Source: Limnoperna fortunei
Taxonomy: Eukaryota; Mollusca; Bivalvia; Mytilida; Modiolidae
Reading direction: 5' to 3'
DNA length: 64,000 nucleotides
Assembly (NCBI GenBank): GCA_944474755.1
Contig: OX104118.1
Location: forward strand, 74,665,865-74,729,864
Both the position numbers and the translations under genes were made by a program. The notes below the pieces were generated by a model. It was not told the DNA's origin, did not search any database, and saw only the letters and a list, made by a program, of their open reading frames with translations. Shown here piece after piece: positions 11,431-23,237 of this stretch (the stretch's first letter is position 1; each line of letters starts with the position of its first letter).

Positions 11431-11938
11431 TATATTAAATGTTGACGTATTTTGGTTACTGTTTTTATTATTTTTTTATACATAATTTACGGCCCTGCCA
11501 TAACTGGAAGATTTACATTCAATGAACAGTAACAAGTTTGAGAGACATTAAAAAGATAAGAGAGATAACTCTGTAAAAGATGTATGATAACGTTTGTATG
11601 AAGTAAATTTAAAAAAAATCGATTGTCATTGAAGCTTTTTTTAAACGAATATACAAAACTTAAATAACAGATATGTTGTTGCCTGTTTTATGTTTACAAC
11701 CTTTCATACTTTTTAATATTTTAACCAATCAAATCCGTTTCTCACATTTAACTCGGCACTGCGGTGCATCAAAATATTTTTCTTGTCGAATCTCGTTGAG
11801 AACTGTGCAAGAATACTCAGGGTGGACAAAAAAACGCGAAATTTCAAAATAACAGGTATCAGTTGTGTTATTTGTTGTCTCAGTTTAGTGTATATTTTTT
11901 CAAAGCGCCCAAATAGTGTGACCCATTCATTTTGATGT

Positions 11939-12020
11939 ACCTTTTGACATTTGACAGGACACTTACACTTACAGTGACACTGACACTAGTAGTGTCAGTA
12001 GTGACAGTCGCCAAAAGCTG
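11939..12020. repeat. Short palindromic 'acactgacactagtagtgtc' segment
   Basis: A perfect stem of 9 bp (actgacact/agtgtcagt) lies in a run of 'acagtgacact'-like words. Confidence 0.5.
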
Positions 12021-12129
12021 ACTGAAAAACTTGACAACATATATTGCATTGCTGATTAATGCATTATCGAAACAAATATTTTGCTATATTGATCTGGATT
12101 TCCTTTTCTTCATTCTCTGTTTAAACATC

Positions 12130-12268
12130 TGGCCTGGGTTTCATAAAACTTCTCAAATTGAGATTTTCCTCAAATATCTGAGTTTTTCCTTAAATTTAAA
12201 TTTTCAAGCAATCTGATTGATCAATTGTTGAGTTGAGGAAATCCTCAAACTTGAGATCGGGCCCAGAT
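12130..12268. repeat. Small inverted-repeat element
   Basis: 'tctcaaattgagattttcct' on the left is mirrored by 'gaggaaatcctcaaacttga' on the right, with 'cctgggtttcat' and 'cgggcccag' at the outer edges. It looks like an old short foldback insertion of about 135 bp. Confidence 0.5.
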
Positions 12269-12516
12269 CACTCAGATAATCGAGCCCGCACTTCCTTCGC
12301 GAGTGACGATTCCCTCCCTACCATAATGCCATAGGCATAGTGCAGAAGCCCCAGAGTGATTCACTTGTATAGTAAAAGTGTCTGTGGGAGGTTTTCTATC
12401 TGACAAATGAAAACTGCTTGTCGTATTATCGTGTTTTGTGTATCCAAAATGGTGCAAATTGAATTTAACACTTTTTTTATGATCAGCGTTTTGAAATGCA
12501 GCATATTTTTCATTTT

Positions 12517-12950
12517 TATGCCCCCGCGACGACATGTCGGGGGGCATTAAGGTTTACTCATGTCCGTCCATCCGTCTCTCCGTCCGTCCCTACGTCCGTA
12601 CAAATTTCCGTCAAGTTTTTCTCAGAAACTGTTCATGAGAACAATTTGAAATTTGGCAGGTTGATTCAGTATCACTAGTTGTATGTCCTAAGCGACTTTC
12701 AGATCTGTCGGACAACTACTTCCTGTTTGCGACTGGGCCGATATGAAAATGTGTTACCACTAGTATGAAAATTTCCGTCAAGCTTTTCTCAGAAACCAGA
12801 CATGAGAACAATTTGAAATTTGGCAGGGTGGTTCAGTATTACAAGTTGTACGTCCTAAGTGACTTTCAGACCTGTCCGACAACTACTTCCTGTTTGGGAC
12901 TTCATTTAGCGGGGCATCCGTGTCTCGTGGACACATTCTTCAATTTTGGT
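12517..12950 (+). mobile_element. GTCC-type element with hairpin end and two core units
   Basis: A hairpin ('cccccgcgacgacatgtcgg' then 'gggg') is followed by a (gtccgtcc/gtct) run and two core units of about 180 bp. The shared blocks include 'tctcagaaactgttcatgag', 'caatttgaaatttggcaggt' and 'gacaactacttcctgtttg'. A one-unit relative is at 47.2 kb. There is no protein. Confidence 0.65.
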
Positions 12951-12959
12951 AGGGTGATT

Positions 12960-14370
12960 TTCTAAAGTAAATTTTGACCAAAATTAGAACTGAAGAGTAA
13001 TTTGAGAACAGCCATTGTTGTCTAGTCGAAATCCTTCGGTTAATGTCATCTGCAGTTGAAGTGTGTTAGAATACCATTTAATGTCACAAAATCAGACAAA
13101 CTTCTGCATACAGTTCAAGGTCACTTTAGAAACGAAAATGGCTGACTTACTATGTAAACTTCCCATAGCAAAAGTCAAGGATGATTTGTGAAACAACATA
13201 GGCATAGTATAAAACAGGACAGGTTATCGTGGGAAAATTCTTTCTATTGGATTTTCGTAAAACAAAGGTACAATATTTAATAATAAAAAAAAATGCAAGC
13301 AATAAACAGAGCACACAGGGTGTTTGACTTTTAGAATAGTTCTGTAGAGGTAATTTTATAATGGATTACCTCAGCTATTCTACCTGTGGTTGGAGAAGTG
13401 TATGGACATGGACTAAAAATCGTTTTAAATATATACAGTTAGCCTGTTCACACGGCGCCTTTCACAGATGTTTACTACAAGGAAATTAATTATTCATTTA
13501 TACAGATAAATTTTTTGTATTGTACATGTATATGGATGTACAGGTTTGACACACTGTTTTTTACTTGTATATTGCCCACTATATACTGTGGTCTTGGTTT
13601 TTTCATTCAGAAATTCACCACCATATGCCACGGTGGTATTCTGCAGTATATCAGGTTCTGTCTACTACATACTGTGGATTTTCAATTGTCTTTCATGCTT
13701 ACACAATGAAAAAATTAAAATGTTTCAATTTATTTTAGAGATTTGTTTTAAAATATGCTGTTTTAATTCGTTTGTTTGAAAAAGTAATTTATCTGTGTTC
13801 ATGCTAATCTATTCATGATACAAGAATACTAGTACCTTACTGCCCTTAGTTTATTGTCACTGATTTAGATTGACAATAATTCCCTTAAAGTGTTCTAAAA
13901 GAACACTGCATTTTGCACTTGAAATTGTTCAAATATTTACATCTATGCTATCTATCATCAAAATTTCCCTGTCAGCACCTCTGATTAAAATTGCAACCAG
14001 GTGAACATTTACTGGATGAAATTGTGTCGCACCTTAAATTGATCATTTACCTAATTATTGTCCAGGCATCATTTAATGAAGCATATGCTCTGAAACATTT
14101 CATTAAACTTGTGTATTGTATAATTATAAAATTAACAGGTGCACACATGCTTCAACGAGTTTTAATGGTCAAATAGCACATTGCACAATAAATACATAAA
14201 TACGAGACTTGTAAAGAAGTTCGTTTTTAAAAACTAAATAAGACTAACAAGGTTACATTTTAATTTTCAAATTTTCAAATTATCACTAAATGTTGCAGAT
14301 ATATCATTCCACGAATGATTTTCTACCAGATTCGTATTCGGTGTTGAACCACGTTTGTTGAAAAAATACA
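12960..14370. other. No gene recognised
   Basis: AT-rich sequence with several short open frames lacking domain features or matching splice sites. Nothing specific can be supported. Confidence 0.5.
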
Positions 14371-14379
14371 ATCATGATA

Positions 14380-17100
14380 TGGGCTGTTAAAAAAAATATG
14401 ACCCCAAAATGAGAAAAAAATGTCAAATTTAAACATGAGCATACTAGTATCAAGTTTTTGTTCATAATTTCCAAATGTGCATACATTGAAGTTAATAAAT
14501 AAAAAAAGAAATTAACGAAAAGGTAAGAAATAAAGTTTTTATAATATTTTATTGAACAAATTTTGAAATATAAAACACCTTTAACATTTATACATTTTAC
14601 TTCAGTTTAACAATGTTATGTTTCATATAACTTGTTGCTGTTTTCTTAAACAATGTAACAAATACTAATGACTTCCTGTGCAAGATTTTGAACAATATGC
14701 AATTGTACTTTTTAAAAAAAATAATTTTTTTTGAAGAATTTTTGAAAATTCTTTTGTTATCTACCTCTTAAAATTTTTATTAAGTCAAAAGTAGTATGTA
14801 TTTTTGCTTATGGCAACAAAATGATTAAATTGTAATTATAAGTCATCCATTGAGAAAAAAAATTCATGATAAAAAAAGTTAAATCATTTGGAAATGGTAG
14901 GTTGTAGAAAAAGTACAATATTTAGTCTGATGTTGTTGCACTCCTGACACTCCAGGTTAAAACAAATAAAAGAAGGAAATAGATTCTTTAAAAAGTACTG
15001 AAGTAATTTTGTGATATTGCTGGGAACAAATTTCATATATCTTAACATTTTCAATAGGATATTTGAGAAAGAACAAAATTAATATATAAGCTGTTTTAAA
15101 AAAATGACCCCAACAGATTATGGTCCTCTAATTTTGTCAAATTAATAGATATATTATTTCTAAATAGTTAAAAATGTATGTCTAGTTGTGGGGAACATGT
15201 CTGCAAAAAATCTTGAAGATATATCAGAAAACAAAAAAGTTTGCCAAAAAAACATGCCAACATTGTCAGGAGTGCAACACTTTTCTGTGACACCTAAATA
15301 TGTCATTTTTTAAAAGGTCACAAAATTGTCAAATCTAGCAATATGTGCATAATTCTTTTTTTATTACACAGTTCATGTGTTAACTAACTGAGAGATATCA
15401 AAAGAAAGTATGTTGCATTTTAAAAAGTATGAAAATATTGTTCTGAAAAAACTACACTGTCATGAGTGCAACACAAATTTAAGAAACATTGCATTTAGTT
15501 CTTGGTAGAAATTTTTTCCTTTTGTTATCAATGATTAAACCAAAATAAAATCCTAAATATACCTTTGCTGCATCAGAGCAGTCACAGCAAGATACCCTAA
15601 AACTGGTAATCTGATCATGGACACCAAGTAAAATGGAGCGCCCTCAACTGTCAGGAGTGCAACAAATGACATGTTCTTACATTGTAGATATGTTTTCTTT
15701 AAAAGTTCTCTTATTTTGTGTTTTCTCTTTATTTTTTAGCAGAAGCTACACAGAAGCATTGAATAAATATTTCAGATGGATGATAATACCTTTCACATTC
15801 ATTGTTTAATGTCAGGAGTGTAGCAGTTTAAAATTGAGCTTCAGATTTTATAAAAATTCATATATTGTGTACAATTTAATTGACTCTTATATTGATACCA
15901 ACTGTTTTTATAATCGCAAGACACCATTCCCAATTGTAGTCTTTGTTCCATCCATATGGAGAACCATAATTTTGCAGTATAGTTGCAATCATCTATTTAT
16001 TTAAATGTTGTGTCATCAGGAGTGAAACATTTACATGGATGACATTTAAAACAGGACATTATAGATAAATGAACAGATATGTTTTTCAACAGTATATTTT
16101 TTTAATGCCAATTGAAAAATGAACATATAAAACAATTAGCTGTTGGAATATGTTTCTAGATTATAAAAAACAGTTGGTATCAATATGAGAGAACTAAATT
16201 GTACACAAAATATGAATTTTTATCAAATTTTAAGCTCATAAACTGCTATTGTAACAATTAATTACTAAGAAAAGTTTCCTTAACTTAAATCAAAATAATT
16301 ATAATGAATAAATCTTCATAAAATATTTCATATTATGATAAATTGAAGATCAATAAAAAAAAACTGCTGCACTCCTGACATTAAAAAAATAATGTAAAAG
16401 GTATTTTTCAGCCATCTGAAATACTTATTCAACGATTCTGTATAGCTTCTGCTAAAAAGTAAAGAAATACACAAAATAAGTCACATTACAAACAAAATAT
16501 ATCTAAAAACATGTCATTTGTTGCACTCCTGACAGTTGAGGGTGCTCTGTTTTATTTGTTGTCCCTGTTCAGATTACCAGTTTTAGGGTATCTTGCAGTG
16601 ACTGTTTTGATGCAGCAAAGGTATATTTATGATTTTGTTTTGGTTTAATTATTGAAAACAAAAGGAAAAAATTTCTATCAAGAACTTAATGCAAAATAAC
16701 TTAAATTTGTGTTGCACTCCTGACAGGGTAGATCTTTTTTTCAAAACAGTATTTTCATACTTTTTAAAATGCGACATACTTTCTTTTTATATCTCTCAAT
16801 AAGTTAACACCTGAAACTTTGTAATAAAAAAAGAATTATGCACATATTGCTAGATTTGACAATTTGGTGACCTTTTAAAAAATGACATTTTTTTAAAGTG
16901 TCACAAAAAAGTGTTGCACTCCTGACAATTTTGGCATAAACTTTTTGTTTTCTGAGATATCTTTAAAATTTTTGCAGACATGTTCCCCACAACTAGACAT
17001 ACATTTTTAACTATTTAGAAATAATATATCTATTAATTTGACAAAATTAGAGGACCATGACCTGTTGGGGTCTTTTTTTTGAAACCGCCCATATAGATTC
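14380..17100. repeat. Very large foldback with a periodic 16-bp box
   Basis: The left arm (about 15,085-15,914) is the imperfect reverse complement of the right arm (about 16,159-17,096). The loop is about 244 bp, and the right arm has an extra segment of about 130 bp. Matched blocks include 'ggaccatgacctgttggggt' against 'gaccccaacagattatggtc', and 'acagttggtatcaatat' against 'atattgataccaactgt'. The box TGTTGCACTCCTGACA (or its complement) recurs near 14,935, 15,270, 15,459, 15,650, 15,812 (variant), 16,013 (variant), 16,365, 16,524, 16,710 and 16,912, so steps are about 160-200 bp. An end-like motif (atatgggc...gacccc) appears at 14,380, 15,088 and, inverted, 17,075-17,096. No open frame of note lies inside. 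It may be a non-autonomous foldback transposon or a long-hairpin RNA locus. Confidence 0.8.
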
Positions 17101-17109
17101 AACCATAAA

Positions 17110-18600
17110 AGTCATTTCGGCATTGAAAGTCTGTCACATTGTCAACTTTTTTTGTAGAAAGATTTTAGTGGCATCCTTATATTTTCTATTTTATTACGAC
17201 ACAACCTGACAATGTCTGCAAAAAAAAATTAGAATCGTAAAAACATAAAAATAAAAAGCAAACAAAAAACAAACAAACAAACAGGCTGTTGTGTAAATTC
17301 TGGCAATTTTTTTGTATATAAAAGTGTATGTGGACAAATCAGTTCTTTTGTCTTCAAAAATAAATTTATTCTGATTTGTTTTGTTTATGTTATAACAGAC
17401 CTAAGTAAGTATGCATAATTGAATGTTTGATCAATGTACCACAATACAACCAAATGTCAAGAATAAGTATTTGTATTTAGCGAACTTAAGCAAGTCTTGA
17501 AGGAATCTGATCTCTTAAACATTTATTCCAACAAAAACTGTCATGCAAAAACACAGAACATGTGAGTTCATTTTAACGGGAACTTTAAACATATAAATCG
17601 TCTGCGTCCATTTGAAAACTTGTCAGTTTTGTGTATGATTTAACTAGCTCAGAAGCACATCACTGCTTTTTTTTTATGTAAGCCTGTTCTATTAATTCTA
17701 ATAGTTTAAAACACCATTGTCCAAGGTAAATGTGTATTTAGAATTGGCACGCAGCATTCAAGACTTCATTCATCTTGTGAAACGGGCGCCTGTACATACC
17801 ATTTCATAGCTCAACTATATTTTATGTGGCGAATCTTGTTTATAAACTTTTCACATATTTATTATTCTTGCTGCATGTTGGCTTCATTTTAGTAATTTAT
17901 TGTTGGATCCCAGCCTGTTGCAGAATTTTATATAACGATATGTGATGTAACTTTTGTCTGCTTTTGTTAAAACAACTCTGGTTGTAAGTACTAAATAAAG
18001 AAAAAGATCGCCACTCAACTGAGCCTGTTAATTATTTGTGTATTGGGGAAACTATTAACATTTTTTGCTCTGACTCGGGCACAAAATTTCGTTGAGTAAT
18101 GAGAGACCCCTCAAAACGAGTGAAATAATTTCAGTTATATCACATTAAATTTTCGGGGTGTCATGACAGATAAAATTTTTCGCAAATTTATAAACCCCGA
18201 AAGGTACTCAAGGAAACTCACAAACACCCATAAAATAGTCCAGTTGTCAACTACATGTTTTCTGTCGAAAAGGCTTTATTATTGATTAAAGAGAGTTAAG
18301 GTACAACTTTAGGACAATTCGTTATACAGACATATGTTGTAATTCACTATAAACGTAATATGACAATTCAAATCCAGATAATTTACAGAACTTGTTCAGG
18401 GTGATATTTAATGCATAAGACATGCATCCGGTTGAACAAATATTGGATCTTGAAGTTTAATGGCACATTAAATCATTATTGTTCATCAACAAATAAAATA
18501 CATGTGTGAACTATTCATAAGCACTGCTTAAAAATGTTTTCTTTTCTTTCGGGTAACTATGTTTAGTAACACAATCATTTCAATGACAATGACAACGTGT
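17110..18600. other. No gene recognised
   Basis: AT-rich DNA. A short 'aaacaaacaaacaaac' tract at about 17,262-17,281 resembles a SINE tail without its body. No exon can be supported. Confidence 0.45.
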
Positions 18601-18604
18601 ATGT

Positions 18605-18735
18605 TGTCATATGTACCACCACAGAGATTGAAATTCTATCGTGGCCAGACCTCTATGCATCCACGGTGGTAAGATTATATGAGCAGATGTCTTATCCACG
18701 ATAGTAGGCGTGGATATACCAGAGTGGTTAATAGT
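18605..18735. repeat. Weak inverted repeat around 'ctatcgtgg/ccacgatag'
   Basis: A 9-bp exact stem with additional partial pairing of the flanks ('taccaccacagag' against 'ccagagtggtta'). It could be a decayed foldback. Confidence 0.35.
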
Positions 18736-18739
18736 GGAA

Positions 18740-19810
18740 AGGATTAACTTCCATGGTCATGATGGTGGGTGGGTGACATATTTATTATAAAAAAATATGT
18801 TGTCCCCTGTGTAATTACATTGTTGAAAAAAAAATATTTTCATTATTTTTTTTATTTATTAGTAATTAAATAAAAGAAATTTGTGATAACAAATACAAAA
18901 TGTTAGTTGAACAAAAATCACTGAATAGATTTCTTTGATTAATGTCAATGGCAATAATGACTCGAATGGTGGCTCTCCCGTCAACTGTGCAAAAGCAGTA
19001 AAACAAGCTTGATTTCTCTGCTGACTCATGACGCAATTTAGTATAACTGAGTGTGCGTGCTCTTTGGCTCTAAGAGAGTCTTGTCAAATTATCAGCCGTA
19101 AAAATGACTTTTCAGTCTAGGTCAGATGCAGAGGTACGGCTTTTAGTACTAGTTTGGCAGTGGTCTCATCTCTAGATCTCCAGCACTGTCAGTGACCATA
19201 TCTGTTCATTTATGGCTATAACCCTTGGGTTTCTTTTAAAAGCTATTAAAGGTTGGTTTGGTAAGCCATTTGGTTAGCATCCATGTTGGTGGCATTAGTT
19301 TCTAAATTTTGAAGCTAATTCAGTACTGTGTCATAATTGAAATTGTTGTTTTCTCCAGAATCCATATTGTTTGAATCACATGATTGTGTAAATGTCATAA
19401 ACTGTGTTAGTTTGGGATCGCCAATCCTATAAAGTCATCACAAAAGGGCAATTGACACTAATTAGAAACTTGTTATTAGCTCTGATATACAATTACAAGT
19501 TATTGTAGTCAACTTAATTAGATAAGTTTATTCTTCGTTATAATCGTAAACAGCCGATTGTTGTGAAACTAATAATGCACATACTTTAAATGTTAAAACT
19601 GAAAGCATTTCTTCAGCAACTGATAGGATCTTGGCAATTTAGATAGCATCTCAGCAATAAGGAGAGAACAATATAATTGCATTTTTTTTCTGCAAATATT
19701 CAACACATTTACATGTAAGCTATAACTATATCATACTAGTGTATACAATAAATTATAACATCATAACTAATAAAAATAAATCACATAGCATTGTGTCAAT
19801 AATTGATAAA
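18740..19810. other. No gene recognised
   Basis: No exon, RNA gene or clear repeat is identified in this AT-rich stretch. Confidence 0.45.
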
Positions 19811-19815
19811 TATAC

Positions 19816-19963
19816 ATTACATACATTATGTGTAGGTACAACTACCTGTATCACATCGAGACAGTTGTGTACATTTGGATCACTACGAGACGCGTAAAAT
19901 GGAATGTATGCAACTGTCGAGACGTGATACAGGTAGTTGTACCTACACTTAAATGTATGTAAT
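19816..19963. repeat. Foldback element with arms of about 58 bp
   Basis: The left arm ('tgtaggtacaactacctgta', then 'tcacatcgagacagttgtgt') and the right arm ('caactgtcgagacgtgatac', then 'aggtagttgtacctacac') are complementary. The spacer of about 30 bp holds 'acgagacgcg'. The outer edges continue pairing through 'acattaca/tgtatgtaat'. High arm identity suggests a recent insertion or gene conversion. Confidence 0.8.
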
Positions 19964-20129
19964 AAATCTATCTAAAATTAAGAAGTATACAAAGAGCAGA
20001 ACAAAACTGAATGTTTACAATTTAAAATGGGTCTCCTGTAAGTAACTTGGATTTGTTACCAAAAATAAAGTTTTCTTTAGAGAATGGTACACTTACAGCA
20101 TTGGAAAGGAACCAAGATTCTAAATTTGT

Positions 20130-20235
20130 TAATAAACCTTTCTCTTTCTACCCCCTTTTGTACAGGGACATACATGTAGCAAAAGGAAAAAGGGGGGGAG
20201 GCAGTGGAAGATTTAATTTTAAGCACATTGATTTT
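20130..20235. repeat. Diverged relative of the 7.1-kb foldback
   Basis: 'ctttctctttctaccccctt' and 'aaaaagggggggaggcagtg' followed by 'gaagatttaattttaa' mirror the 7,121-7,289 element. The arms are only partly complementary here. Confidence 0.5.
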
Positions 20236-20676
20236 TGCAGCAGTTCATTTTTTGCAATCTTGTAACTTTGTAACTTCTTAAATTTATTCAGAGTTGTCTT
20301 TCTTTGGTAAGTATTTCCATATAAATAATTTCAATGGTCATTAATAAAAAATGTTTGGTTGCTCTAGTATTTAATTTTCACAGATCAGGAAAAAACAACA
20401 TATATTGCTGTTAATATTTATTATGTTTTATGTTTGTGATAAAATTGTTAAAAAGCTGAAATCTTCTCATGTGTAGCAAATTTCAGTTTTATAAAATAAG
20501 TTTTAGAAATAAATTAAAAAAATTCCTTTAAATGATAATCTTTTTTCACATCCTGTATCAAATATTTTTTGAGATAAATTGGGATTTTCAATGTCTGTAG
20601 AGTTTACTTGAATTATTGGTTAATAAACATTTATATTTTAGCTATATTCAAGATTATAAAAATGATTAATACATCA

Positions 20677-20822
20677 TTTTTAGCTCACCTGACCTGGGGC
20701 ATGGTTGAGCTATTCTCATCACTTGGCGTCCGTCATCGTTGGTCACCTTAAAAAGTGGTCGTCTTCAAAAGTTTTTTGTGTAAGTCAGGTGAGCGATACA
20801 GGCTCTTAAGAACCTCTAGTTT
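20677..20822 (+). mobile_element. Deleted copy of the palindrome-ended element
   Basis: The left end 'tttttagctcacctgacctg' and 'cacttggcgtccgtcatcg' are present. The right end 'tcaggtgagcgatacaggct' and 'cttaagaacctctagttt' are also present, with only about 60 bp between them. This is an internally deleted relative of 9.5-10.5 kb and gives the cleanest view of both termini. Confidence 0.7.
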
Positions 20823-21439
20823 GTTGTGCACTCAGTGTTAAGGACCACAATTGACAAAAGTTTTGTTGTTGTGCAAGCTGTGTTATTGACTTCAATGTGT
20901 ACACTGTAAGTTATTTTGTTGGGCAAGCTGTATTAATTATACATAAAGCTATATTACAGTAAATGCATTTTCTTTTTCAGTATTTTATTGGAAATTTCAC
21001 CCTGTCACCTAGAATTGAAGTGGGAATTACAAATATAACAATTATCAAGCTTAAGGTATAGAATACAGTACTGGACTATAACATTGTAGTAAACATGTGG
21101 TACTGTTTTGTTATTGTATAATGATTGAATAAATTTGGGAAATAATGAACATTCCATTACATTTAAGTTGGAAAACTAATTTCAATGAAATATTTTAAAG
21201 GTAAATTTTCCCCTAAAACATGTAATTTAATCCTTTTACTAAACAATTTTCACAGAATAAGAATTATTCCTTATCTGATATCATGTATGGAAAGAGTTTT
21301 CCGATACTCACCAGTTACCGGTACAAATTTTAAGAATTAAAAAAATAAATTCTATTATATTTATTGGATGGCCAATGACACACTTATTTTGTTGCTTCAT
21401 TCAGCTATTTTTCTGCAATGTACAGCTGCCACACACTAA

Positions 21440-21884
21440 CAAAGCAAGTCAATTAAACTACAAATCATTGCTTAGTTCAAAATTGTCAGATGACTCTTTA
21501 AAGAAGTTGTTGCCCTATAAGTAAGAATTCAGACAAAATAAGTTTTTGTGTTATAAATTAGTTCATTTGGCATGCTGTAAAACTGTAAATTACTAAATTA
21601 GCCTACAAATCATTTAAATTTTCAGAAATTGTCTGATGGCACCTTATAGGAGTTACTGTATTTAATCAAAGTTTTGTAGAAATGTTAAGTTTTTGCCCAG
21701 TAACTTGAAAGCTGTAACAACTAGTCTAAAACTGTAATTTGAAAAAAATTAAATTAGTTAGTCGAAAGTTTTTGCCCAGTAATTTAAAATCTATAATAGA
21801 CTGAATCTGTAAATTGCAAAAATTGAAATATAGTCATATTTGTTCCTGGTGACAGATTACTGGTTACTGGGAGCCTCTAGTTTT
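21440..21884 (+). repeat. Right part of a dispersed repeat (31.6-32.5-kb family)
   Basis: Units with 'agtttttgcccagtaact', 'tgtaaattactaaattag' and 'ggcaccttataggagttact' match 32.2-32.4 kb. It ends in 'actgggagcctctagttt'. Confidence 0.5.
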
Positions 21885-22605
21885 TGCCTCGCCTGCCACG
21901 ATAGTCTACGGAGGCAAGACATATGTTTGGGAAGGTGGCAGCGGCGATGTAAACACTTGGACATCTTGCTTCATATCTTTGTAAGCCTAAGCCCTAGGTC
22001 CTTCAAATTTGTCCAGTAGTAGCTTATGATGAGTACTTGCCAGTGACCTGTCACCTGACCTATACCTCAATTTCACAGTCCAGCAACTACGTTAAAGTTT
22101 TTGGGTTACCGCAGTTCCTCTGTAACTATGCATGGTAGGATGACAATATTTAGTTTTGGGGTAACAGCTGTTCCTCTTTTAGCCATGCATGGTAGGATGA
22201 TAATATTTGGTGTATAGGTTGCTGATGAATAGTACATGACTGTTTGGTAGGTGTCACCTGATCTTGACCTCGATTTCACGGTCCAGCGACTATGTTGTAG
22301 TTTTTGGATTAGGGCACTTCCTCTGTAACCATGGTGGTAGGATGAAATTATTTGGTACATAGATTGCTAATAATTAGTACATGACTGTCTCGTAGGTGTC
22401 AACTGACCATGACCTCAATTTTATGGTCCAGTGACTAAGTTAAAGTTTTACAATTAGGTCCGTTTCTCTGTAACCATGCATTGTATATTTTAAATGATAA
22501 CAATTTAATGCTATTTACATAATGCTTATGACGTAATTTTTTTTCGTTACTGATGCGGAATTCTGGTGAGACATCTTTCTGTATCCACACTTGTTAGTTA
22601 AAAAG
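21882..22605 (+). mobile_element. Element with 'gcctcgcctgcc' end and tandem core
   Basis: It starts 'tttttgcctcgcctgccacg' with a partial palindrome to 'cggaggcaagac'. Three or so core units carry 'ctgtaaccatgcatggtagg', 'acctgacctatacctcaatt' and 'cggtccagcgactatgtt'. It ends near 'gagacatctttctgtatcca'. A relic of the same end is at about 54,295-54,355. It is non-coding. Confidence 0.55.
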
Positions 22606-22609
22606 TCAT

Positions 22610-23235
22610 CTTCTAGTATATAGGTACTTCATTGTCATTAAAAAAAACATCTTCTAGTGTAGGTACTTTATTGTCTTAACTCCATAAGTATTTCTGCATC
22701 AAAGTCATGATTACACCTTAAGGGATTTACAACTGAGTAATACATAGACTTATAGATCAATTTTTTTTTCACTAACTATTATGATAGCTCTTTTTATCTT
22801 TTATTTTTATCATTCTGAGCCTCATAGCTAAGTATATGGTCACATCTTGTACCATCTTCTGTAAACAGTTAAAGCTGCTTTGATTGCCATATTTGCAAAT
22901 GTCGTGGAATAGTGCTCTAATCTTCTTTTAAAATAATGAAATCATTATTGTAGACACAAGGAGTGGCATTGTGTTGTTCCACTGAGAGATTAATAATAAC
23001 ACAGATGTCACTGACGTAATAAATATTTTATAATACATTTATTTTTTATTAATACAAAATATCATTTTACATAACTTACATGTGGGTGATTCTACCATAG
23101 CTATTATTTTATGCCATAGTGATAGGAAATAAAAGAGTACATATAATTTTAGCACTGTCTGTTTGTCCCAGCTTGTTAAGGATACAGGTACCTACATGTA
23201 TTTAAGAATTTGGCACAAGTAGATGTTTTTATTTT
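22610..23235. other. No gene recognised
   Basis: AT-rich sequence with a small direct repeat ('catcttctagt' and 'taggtacttt/cattgtc' at about 22,608-22,672). Nothing else stands out. Confidence 0.45.
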
Positions 23236-23237
23236 TA

